Source of the DNA: VGBK01 sp964548475
GTDB taxonomy: Bacteria; Actinomycetota; Acidimicrobiia; Spongiisociales; UBA11373
Assembly (NCBI GenBank): GCA_964548475.1
Contig: CAZJRF010000076.1
Span: 1 to 9,654, forward strand
DNA: 9,654 nucleotides
Direction: 5' to 3'
Positions 5,589-9,654 of this stretch are shown in pieces; position 1 is the stretch's first letter, and each line of letters opens with the position of its first letter. The notes beneath the pieces are model-generated. The model was not told where the DNA came from. It was given only the letters and a program-made list of their open reading frames with translations, and ran no database searches. The position numbers and the translations under genes were made by a program.

Positions 5589-6674
5589 ATGCCCGATCAG
5601 AATGCCGTGCGCCGGGCCGTCGGCGCCGTTACCGAGCCGCGCCTGCGGCGCACCCTCGACGATCTCGATCTCATCCGGAGGCTGTCGGCCGGCCCGGAGG
5701 AGCGCTGGCTGCTGGAGCTGGCGGTGCCCGAGCCGCAGTGGCCGCTGGCTGAGGTCGAATCCGCCGCAAGCGAAGCGGCTCGGGCGGCGGGAGTGGCGGA
5801 GGTCGTGGTGGAGGCGGTGCCCATGGACGCCGCCGCCCAGGAAGCTCTGGCCGCCCGGCTCCGGGCGGAGCGCCCCTCCCGTCCCGGCGGCGACGGTTCG
5901 CGTACCACAGTCATCTGCATTGCTTCGGGCAAAGGGGGAGTAGGCAAGTCCTCGGTGACCGTCAACACCGCCGTGGCTCTGGCCCGGCAGGGGCGCGACG
6001 TGGCGGTGCTCGATGCCGACGTCTGGGGCTTCTCCATCCCGCGCATGCTGGGCGTGTCCGAGCCTCCGCTGGTGTTGGGCGGGCTCATCGTGCCGGCCGT
6101 CGCGCACGGGGTACGGGTCATTTCCATGGACTTTTTCGTCCCGCCCGACGAGGCGGTGATCTGGCGGGGCCCTCTCCTCCACAAGGCACTCGAGCAGTTC
6201 CTTAACGACGTGTTCTGGGACGAACCCGAGTTCCTGCTGCTGGACCTGCCCCCGGGTACGGGAGACGTGGCGATCTCGGTGTCCCAGTTCATGCCGGAGG
6301 CGGTGACGGTGGTGGTGACCACCCCACAGCCCACTGCTCAGCGGGTGGCCCGCCGGGCGGCCCTGATGGTGGGCAAGATGGGCCAGCAGGTGGCGGGGGT
6401 GGTGGAGAACATGTCCTGGTTCACGGGCGACGACGGCCGTCGCTACGAGATCTTTGGAGCCGGGGGCGGGCAGGCCCTGGCCGACGAGTTGGGAGTGGCC
6501 CTGCTGGGGCGGGTGCCGCTGGTGCCGGCTTTGCGAGAGGGGGCCGATCGTGGGGAGCCGGCGGCCGTGGCGGTCCCGGGCTCGGAGGCGGCGGCCGCGT
6601 TTGATGAGATCGCCGCCCGCCTGGCCGGGACCGGCCCGCGCGCACGACGGCGGCCCGAGCTACGCGTGGAATGA
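5589..6674 (+). CDS. mrp: Mrp/NBP35-family P-loop ATPase (iron-sulfur cluster carrier), actinobacterial type without CxxC
   Basis: 361-aa cytoplasmic protein. Residues 5-95 are a DUF59/MIP18-like N-terminal domain. Residues 106-345 are the ParA/MinD-type ATPase: deviant Walker A GKGGVGKS (114-121), the DADVWGFSIPRMLG switch segment (142-155), IWRGPLLHKAL, Walker B FLLLDLPPGTGD (215-226), TTPQPTA and VENMSWF (272-278). Mrp/ApbC proteins load Fe-S clusters onto apoproteins. Most carry CPxC after VENMS; here the text reads FTGDDGRRYEIFGAGGG. The DUF59 cysteine is also gone (PEPQWP where TTPGCP is typical), so Cys110 is the only cysteine. From memory, actinobacterial Mrp proteins commonly lack CxxC. 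The ATG at 5589 follows GGGAGG with a short spacer. It forms an operon with the DUF3107-type gene (16-nt gap) and is divergent from the SufR-like regulator. Confidence 0.93.
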   Translation: MPDQNAVRRAVGAVTEPRLRRTLDDLDLIRRLSAGPEERWLLELAVPEPQWPLAEVESAASEAARAAGVAEVVVEAVPMDAAAQEALAARLRAERPSRPGGDGSRTTVICIASGKGGVGKSSVTVNTAVALARQGRDVAVLDADVWGFSIPRMLGVSEPPLVLGGLIVPAVAHGVRVISMDFFVPPDEAVIWRGPLLHKALEQFLNDVFWDEPEFLLLDLPPGTGDVAISVSQFMPEAVTVVVTTPQPTAQRVARRAALMVGKMGQQVAGVVENMSWFTGDDGRRYEIFGAGGGQALADELGVALLGRVPLVPALREGADRGEPAAVAVPGSEAAAAFDEIAARLAGTGPRARRRPELRVE

Positions 6675-6690
6675 TCAGGAGGAGGCGCAA

Positions 6691-6915
6691 GTGCGGGTGA
6701 GGATCGGGATGACCATGAGCGCCCGGGAGCTGGACTTCGAGGTCGAAGATGCCGAGGAGTTGCTCGGCGCTTTCCGCCGGGCTGTGGAGGAGGGGGAGAA
6801 GATCCTCTGGGTTACCGATGAGGAGGGGCGGCGCCACGGTCTGGTCGTGGACAAGATCGCCTACCTCGATGTGGAGGCAGACAAGTCGACGAAGGTCGGC
6901 TTCGGGAAAGAGTGA
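6691..6915 (+). CDS. DUF3107-type small protein
   Basis: 74-aa protein: VRVRIGMTMSARELDFE, then a helix (DAEELLGAFRRAVEEGEKILW), TDEEGRRHGLVVDKIAYLDVE, and the C-terminal VGFG. This matches the actinobacterial DUF3107 family in length, strand-helix-strand order, the DKIAYL(D/E)-type segment and the terminal VGFG. The molecular function of that family is unknown to me. The GTG at 6691 is supported by a strong AGGAGGAGG Shine-Dalgarno ending 5 nt upstream. The alternatives at ATG 6709 and 6715 would remove the first strand. It lies 16 nt after mrp and is surely cotranscribed with it. A hairpin follows 3 nt after the stop. Confidence 0.88.
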   Translation: MRVRIGMTMSARELDFEVEDAEELLGAFRRAVEEGEKILWVTDEEGRRHGLVVDKIAYLDVEADKSTKVGFGKE

Positions 6916-6918
6916 TCA

Positions 6919-6939
6919 CTCCGGGGTTGTGCCCCGGAG
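6919..6939. terminator. Hairpin between convergent genes (bidirectional terminator-like)
   Basis: A perfect 8-bp stem, CTCCGGGG (6919-6926) with CCCCGGAG (6932-6939), loop TTGTG. It starts 3 nt after the stop of the DUF3107-type gene and ends 15 nt before the stop of the convergent whiB gene. There is no T-tract on either strand. Such tract-less hairpins are common at actinobacterial gene ends and can serve both directions. Confidence 0.6.
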
Positions 6940-6954
6940 GTGGGCGCGCGGGTC

Positions 6955-7227
6955 TCAGCAGGCGCGGCGGCGCCGCTCGGCGAGCCAACGCTTGCGCAAC
7001 CGCCGGCGCTCATCCTCGGCATACCCCCCCCACACACCGGCTTCCTGGTTGGTCTCCAGCGCGTAGGTCAGGCATTCCTCGCGTACCGAGCATTCGAGGC
7101 AGATCGCCTTGGCGGCATCGATCTGGTCCACGGCGGGCCCGGTGGATCCGATGGGGAAGAAGAGGTTGGGCTCAGAGTCCCGGCAAGCGGCGGCGTCGCG
7201 CCAATCGGTGACGGTAAGAGTGATCAA
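6955..7227 (-). CDS. WhiB-family iron-sulfur transcription factor (WhiB1-like)
   Basis: 90-aa Wbl protein. The four cluster cysteines are Cys15 (AAACRD), Cys43 and Cys46 (AICLEC) and Cys52 (EEC). The G(I/V)WGG turn is GVWGG at 65-69, followed by the basic tail DERRRLRKRWLAERRRRAC. DWRDAAACRDSEPNLFFPIG and the STGPAVDQIDAAKAIC insertion resemble M. tuberculosis WhiB1 (FFPVGNSGPALAQIADAK) more than WhiB2 or WhiB3. Wbl proteins bind a 4Fe-4S cluster and usually act with the primary sigma factor. Cys90 at the extreme C-terminus is an extra residue. The TTG at 7225-7227 is the only plausible start: upstream the frame reaches TGA without ATG or GTG, and no ATG or GTG precedes Cys15. No good Shine-Dalgarno is present; translation is probably coupled to the short upstream ORF. 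See the operator and promoter entries. Confidence 0.93.
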   Translation of the reverse strand: MITLTVTDWRDAAACRDSEPNLFFPIGSTGPAVDQIDAAKAICLECSVREECLTYALETNQEAGVWGGYAEDERRRLRKRWLAERRRRAC

Positions 7228-7247
7228 GATCGGCTTCTTTTCTCCAT
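7224..7247 (-). CDS. Seven-codon upstream ORF (MEKRSRS) in the whiB leader
   Basis: ATG at 7245-7247 opens a 7-codon frame, MEKRSRS, ending in TGA at 7224-7226. That TGA overlaps the TTG start of whiB in the tetranucleotide TTGA, the arrangement used for termination-reinitiation coupling. No clear Shine-Dalgarno precedes the ATG, and nothing shows that the peptide itself matters. It could be chance. Confidence 0.4.
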   Translation of the reverse strand: MEKRSRS

Positions 7248-7261
7248 TACACGGGATGCAA

Positions 7262-7277
7262 TGTGAAGGTGTTCACA
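7262..7277. promoter_or_regulatory. CRP/FNR-type operator TGTGA-N6-TCACA
   Basis: TGTGAAGGTGTTCACA is a perfect inverted repeat (TGTGAA-N4-TTCACA) and an exact match to the CRP half-site pattern TGTGA-N6-TCACA, also used by actinobacterial Crp/GlxR proteins. Its centre (7269.5) is about 15 nt downstream of the start predicted from the whiB promoter, so bound protein would be expected to block whiB transcription. It is about 110 nt upstream of the yqeY-like ATG, less likely its target. Confidence 0.65.
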
Positions 7278-7290
7278 AGCAGCCGCCACC

Positions 7291-7319
7291 ACGATAGGGG
7301 TCGGGCGGGGGATCGTCAA
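7291..7319 (-). promoter_or_regulatory. Sigma-70-type promoter of whiB
   Basis: On the minus strand, TTGACG (7319-7314) and TATCGT (7296-7291) are separated by exactly 17 nt, the best promoter match in the window (five of six at -35, four of six at -10). The predicted start near 7285 gives a leader of about 57 nt that contains the CRP-type operator and the 7-codon ORF. Confidence 0.65.
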
Positions 7320-7372
7320 GGGATCCTGAAAGCGCTTCCCAGGAATGGCCGGCGGGTTGGCCCCGGCCGCGG

Positions 7373-7378
7373 TATCGT
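7373..7378 (+). promoter_or_regulatory. -10 box of the yqeY-like gene (leaderless or very short leader)
   Basis: TATCGT ends 8 nt before the ATG at 7387. A start about 7 nt downstream would fall at the ATG, so the message would be leaderless; no Shine-Dalgarno is present. No convincing -35 is seen. A GGCCGG/CCGGCC inverted repeat lies just upstream. Confidence 0.45.
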
Positions 7379-7386
7379 GAAGAACA

Positions 7387-7845
7387 ATGCCCATACATGA
7401 AGAGCTCTCCGCAGAACTCCGGGATGCCATGCGCGCCCGCGACCGGCGGCGCATGGATGTGATCAGACAAGTCGAGACCGAGGTGGCCCGCGCTCGCACC
7501 GAGCCGGGATTCAGCGGCAAGGCGGACGACGGCCTCTACCAGCGGGTCATCGGCTCCTATGTGAAGAAGATGGACAAAGCGCGCCTGGAGTTCGAGGCGG
7601 CCGGTGAGCGCGGCCGGCCGCAGGCAGAGAAACTCGCGTTCGAGATCGAGTACCTGCAGCGCTGGCTGCCGCGGACCCTTGACGAGGAAGCCACCCGGGC
7701 CCTGGTGCGGGCGGCCATCGTCGAACTGGAAGCGACCGACCCCAGGATGGCGGGACGGGTTATCGGGCAGGTGATGAAGGCCGGTGCGGGCTCCCTCGAC
7801 GGGGCGCTGGTGAGCCGCCTGGTCCGGGAGGAGCTGGGCGGATGA
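7387..7845 (+). CDS. GatB/YqeY domain-containing protein
   Basis: 152-aa protein of the YqeY family, full length (typical size about 150 aa). The N-terminal half is helical: ELSAELRDAMRARDRRRMDVIRQVETEVARA matches the YqeY start, where a small helical bundle resembles the tail domain of GatB and GAD-type tRNA-binding modules. DDGLYQRVIGSYVKKMDKARLEFEAAG and EIEYLQRWLPRTLDEEATRALV follow the family pattern (usually YLPxQLsEeEl). The C-terminal RMAGRVIGQVMKAGAGSLDGALVSRLVREEL corresponds to the common mGkVMkxvkgrxDGxxvsxlV ending. The domain is linked by homology to tRNA-dependent amidotransferase GatB, but the function of stand-alone YqeY is not established. The ATG at 7387 fits the family N-terminus. 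Confidence 0.92.
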   Translation: MPIHEELSAELRDAMRARDRRRMDVIRQVETEVARARTEPGFSGKADDGLYQRVIGSYVKKMDKARLEFEAAGERGRPQAEKLAFEIEYLQRWLPRTLDEEATRALVRAAIVELEATDPRMAGRVIGQVMKAGAGSLDGALVSRLVREELGG

Positions 7846-7894
7846 TGACCCCCCCGGCCCGGCAGCGGCCCGGCTCTGCCTCGAGCGCCGGCCC

Positions 7895-8053
7895 GTGTTG
7901 GACGACGCCCGGGCGGCAGAGCCCGTGCTGACCGTCACCGCCGTCGTCACCGGAGTGGGCTCGCTGGTCGGGCTCCTGTTCGCGGCCCAGGTGCGGGCCC
8001 GCCAAATCGCCGACGCCAACCGCCGGGAGCTCAGGGAGCACCTGCGGGGCTGA
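7895..8053 (+). CDS. Candidate small single-pass membrane protein
   Basis: A 52-codon frame from GTG 7895 (alternative GTG 7925, 42 codons) to TGA 8051-8053. Sequence from the second GTG: LTVTAVVTGVGSLVGLLF, a clear hydrophobic helix of about 18 residues, followed by a charged amphipathic stretch, QVRARQIADANRRELREHL. This is the usual shape of small membrane proteins with a cytoplasmic tail. No Shine-Dalgarno is obvious before either start and I recognise no family. Support comes from amino-acid make-up and from filling the otherwise empty space between the yqeY-like and CPBP genes. It might be chance in GC-rich DNA. Confidence 0.42.
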   Translation: MLDDARAAEPVLTVTAVVTGVGSLVGLLFAAQVRARQIADANRRELREHLRG

Positions 8054-8080
8054 GTGCGACCGGGCCACCCGGTGCCCGGC

Positions 8081-8086
8081 TAGCGT
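8081..8086 (+). promoter_or_regulatory. -10 box of the CPBP-family gene
   Basis: TAGCGT lies 23 nt before the GTG at 8110. The predicted start near 8093 leaves a leader of about 17 nt containing the GGGAG Shine-Dalgarno at 8100-8104. The -35 is weak. Confidence 0.4.
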
Positions 8087-8109
8087 TTGCCGCCCCGCCC
8101 GGGAGCGTC

Positions 8110-8889
8110 GTGGCCCAGCAAGAACCCTGTCTCCCCGAGCCTGCCGGCGGGGCGACGCGCCCGGACCGGCGCACGGTGGTGGTCTTCGCCGTGACGGTGG
8201 TGCTGCTGGTGGTGTTCGAGTACTGGGCGCTCCCCGTCAGCTTCCGGGGAACCGCCCTGCACACCTGGCTGGGGGAGGCCATGGGGGAGGGCTACCGCCC
8301 CTATTTTGACCTGCTGCCCTACCAGTACTGGGGCGTCTGCTCACTGGTGCTGCGGGTGCTCGTGCCGCTGGCGGTGGTGGTGGTCGTGCTGCGGGAGTCG
8401 CCCCGGGAGTGGGGATGGCGCTTCCCGCTCGATTGGCACCACATCTGGCCCTACGTGGTCTTCCTGGCGGTGATGATCCCGGTGCTCTTCGCTGCTTCGG
8501 CGCTGGGTTCCTTCCAGCGCAAGTACCCCTTCTACGCCGGGGCGGTGGCCGGGGGCTGGCACTTCTGGGGCTTCCAGCTGTTCTACGGGCTGCAGTTCCT
8601 TGGGGTGGAGGCCTTCTTCCGGGGGTTCCTGCTGTTTGGGCTGTGGCCGCGCCTGGGGTGGAACGCGGTGCCGGTGATGGTTATCCCCTACGTGATGATC
8701 CACTTCGGCAAGCCCATGCCGGAGACCTTCGCCGCCATTGTTGCCGGCGCGATGCTCGGCTACCTGGCGTTGCGATCCCGCTCGTTCCTCTGGGGCGTCC
8801 TGCTCCACTGGTCGGTGGGGATCTGCATGGACTCCTTCGTGATCGGCCGGGAGATCGGCTGGGCCGCGATGGCGCGCGCCCTCTTCTGA
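8110..8889 (+). CDS. CPBP-family intramembrane protease homologue (CAAX protease and bacteriocin-processing type)
   Basis: 259-aa polytopic membrane protein with hydrophobic helices at roughly residues 22-40, 74-94, 112-132, 150-165, 170-178, 186-198, 204-221 and 226-243. The family motifs are VEAFFRGFLLFGL (Glu167, Arg171), YVMIHFGKPMPET (His198) and LLHWSVGICMD (His233), corresponding to the EExxxR, FxxxH and HxxxN/D motifs of Abi/CPBP (Rce1-like) proteases. The first Glu of the EE pair is Val166. In Rce1 that first Glu is the catalytic one, so activity is uncertain; from memory, related actinobacterial proteins with WEFFFRG share this. The GTG start at 8110 has GGGAG 5 nt upstream. The short charged N-terminus is cytoplasmic. 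It ends 4 nt before the convergent tRNA gene. The natural substrate is unknown. Confidence 0.86.
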   Translation: MAQQEPCLPEPAGGATRPDRRTVVVFAVTVVLLVVFEYWALPVSFRGTALHTWLGEAMGEGYRPYFDLLPYQYWGVCSLVLRVLVPLAVVVVVLRESPREWGWRFPLDWHHIWPYVVFLAVMIPVLFAASALGSFQRKYPFYAGAVAGGWHFWGFQLFYGLQFLGVEAFFRGFLLFGLWPRLGWNAVPVMVIPYVMIHFGKPMPETFAAIVAGAMLGYLALRSRSFLWGVLLHWSVGICMDSFVIGREIGWAAMARALF

Positions 8890-8893
8890 GCAG

Positions 8894-8965
8894 TGCCCTC
8901 GGCGGGATTCGAACCCACGCACCCGGCTCCGGAGGCCGGTGCTCTATCCCCTGAGCTACGAGGGC
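8894..8965 (-). tRNA. tRNA-Arg (anticodon CCG)
   Basis: 72-nt cloverleaf on the minus strand. The 7-bp acceptor stem is GCCCTCG/CGAGGGC and the discriminator is A (8894). The D-arm contains GCTCAGGGGATAGAGC. The anticodon stem is CCGGC/GCCGG with loop CTCCGGA, giving anticodon CCG at 8932-8930, which reads CGG. The T-arm is GTGGGTTCGAATCCCGC. CCA is not encoded (the next bases read CTG). CGG is a common Arg codon in GC-rich genomes. The gene lies back to back with argS, whose product charges it, and its 3' end abuts the convergent CPBP gene. Confidence 0.96.
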
Positions 8966-8974
8966 GCCGGGGAG

Positions 8975-8980
8975 ATTGTA
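8975..8980 (-). promoter_or_regulatory. -10 box of tRNA-Arg
   Basis: TACAAT on the minus strand, 9 nt upstream of the mature tRNA 5' end, is close to the TATAAT consensus. The predicted start would give a primary 5' leader of only a few nucleotides. No good -35 is seen at 16-18 nt. Confidence 0.5.
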
Positions 8981-9007
8981 CCAAGGGGACGGGCGCGCTC
9001 CCGGGGC

Positions 9008-9013
9008 TACGAT
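9008..9013 (+). promoter_or_regulatory. -10 box of argS
   Basis: TACGAT ends 11 nt before the argS GTG. Transcription would begin about 4-5 nt before the start codon, giving an almost leaderless message; there is no Shine-Dalgarno. It faces away from the tRNA-Arg promoter 28 nt to the left. Confidence 0.5.
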
Positions 9014-9024
9014 GCGCCCCCACC

Positions 9025-9654
9025 GTGTTCCCCGAAACCATTCACCGGGCCGTAGTGCAGTCTCTGGCTGCTGCCGCCGCCGCCGGCGACCTGCCCGGCC
9101 TCGAGGGTCTGGCCTTCGGGGTGGAGCGCCCCCGCGACCGTCGCCACGGTGACTGGGCCACCAACGCGGCTCTCGTCGCCGCCCGGACCGCCCGGCGCCC
9201 CCCCGCCGAGGTGGCCGCCCTCATCGTCCGCCACTTGCCGCCCGTGCCGCACCTGGAGCGAGCCGAGGTGGCGGGCCCCGGGTTCGTCAACTTCACCCTG
9301 GCTCCCTCGTGGTACCGGGAGGTGCTGGAGCGGGTGGCCCGGGGAGGGCCGGACCACGCCCGCTCGCAGGCGGGAGCCGGTGAGCGGATCCAGGTGGAGT
9401 TCGTCTCGACCAACCCCAACGGTCCGCTGCACATCGGCCACGGGCGGGGCGGCGTGGTGGGGGACGTGCTCTGCCGGGTGCTCGAGTACGTGGGGCATCC
9501 GGTGGAGCGGGAGTACTACTACAACGACGCCGGGGCGCAGATGGGCCGCTTCGCCGCCAGTCTGGAGGCTCGCTACCTGCAGGCACTGGGACGGGAGGAA
9601 GCGGTCCCCGAGGACGGCTACCGCCACGAGGCCAAGTTGCCACCCGACAGCCTG
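9025..9654 (+). CDS. argS: Arginyl-tRNA synthetase, 3' part cut by window edge
   Basis: Class I synthetase that attaches arginine to tRNA-Arg. The 210 codons present contain the ArgRS-specific N-terminal (Add1) domain with HGDWATNAAL (the usual GDYATNxAL), AGPGFVNFTL, and the start of the catalytic Rossmann domain: VEFVSTNPNGPLHIGHGRG with the HIGH signature at residues 136-139, then EREYYYNDAGAQMGRFAASL. The family is about 550-590 aa, so roughly 60% including the anticodon-binding domain lies outside. The GTG at 9025 is in frame with HIGH; an ATG at 9012 is in another frame. With the -10 box 11 nt upstream the gene is probably near-leaderless. It is adjacent and divergent to tRNA-Arg(CCG). 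Confidence 0.96.
   Translation, partial: MFPETIHRAVVQSLAAAAAAGDLPGLEGLAFGVERPRDRRHGDWATNAALVAARTARRPPAEVAALIVRHLPPVPHLERAEVAGPGFVNFTLAPSWYREVLERVARGGPDHARSQAGAGERIQVEFVSTNPNGPLHIGHGRGGVVGDVLCRVLEYVGHPVEREYYYNDAGAQMGRFAASLEARYLQALGREEAVPEDGYRHEAKLPPDSL

Noticed and set aside
5528..5590. Extension of the SufR-like regulator to an ATG at 5590
   Set aside because: It would overlap the mrp start and both -10 boxes; the added residues look like non-coding sequence.
1..9654. Defence island, CRISPR array, mobile element or prophage
   Set aside because: No direct-repeat arrays, transposase, integrase or terminal inverted repeats were seen. The CPBP homologue alone is not evidence of a defence or bacteriocin locus.

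Overview
The window is a contiguous piece of a high-GC bacterial chromosome (about 70% GC by eye, GC-rich third codon positions, many GTG/TTG starts). A WhiB regulator, a DUF3107-type protein and an Mrp ATPase without its CxxC motif all point to Actinomycetota. Frequent TAnnnT boxes just upstream of starts suggest many short or leaderless transcripts. The lineage may be deep-branching (Acidimicrobiia-like), but that is inference. Most of the content is chromosomal housekeeping. I see no insertion sequence, CRISPR array, prophage or integration site.

Layout. (1) Positions 1-1862, minus strand: a three-gene run reading leftward. It encodes an uncharacterised 204-aa protein, a membrane-anchored helix-hairpin-helix protein, and 23S rRNA methyltransferase RlmN, which is cut by the left edge. 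(2) Positions 1863-2318: a 456-nt gene-free divergent region. Its right half has several nested helices and could be a structured leader. (3) Positions 2319-4803, plus strand: two overlapping membrane-anchored HD-GYP-like genes. The first keeps the HD core but has lost the GYP segment. The second has lost nearly all metal ligands and looks like a pseudoenzyme. (4) Positions 4838-6915: a cysteine-containing SufR-like winged-helix regulator (minus) divergent from mrp plus a DUF3107-type gene (plus), sharing a symmetric 30-bp promoter region. (5) Positions 6919-7319: a hairpin between convergent genes, then whiB (minus). whiB has a good sigma-70 promoter, a perfect CRP-type palindrome in its leader, and a 7-codon upstream ORF whose stop overlaps the whiB TTG start. 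(6) Positions 7387-8889, plus strand: a GatB/YqeY-domain protein, a candidate small membrane protein and a CPBP-type membrane protease homologue. (7) Positions 8894-9654: tRNA-Arg(CCG) on the minus strand, back to back with argS, which runs off the right edge.

Functional themes. Three are visible: iron-sulfur handling and sensing (regulator, Mrp, WhiB; RlmN is itself a radical-SAM enzyme), translation and tRNA charging (RlmN, YqeY, tRNA-Arg, ArgRS), and a possible cyclic-dinucleotide signalling pair. No clear new defence or biosynthetic system is present. The strongest leads are the whiB leader architecture, the catalytic/degenerate HD-GYP pair with its structured upstream region, and the symmetric regulator/mrp promoter.
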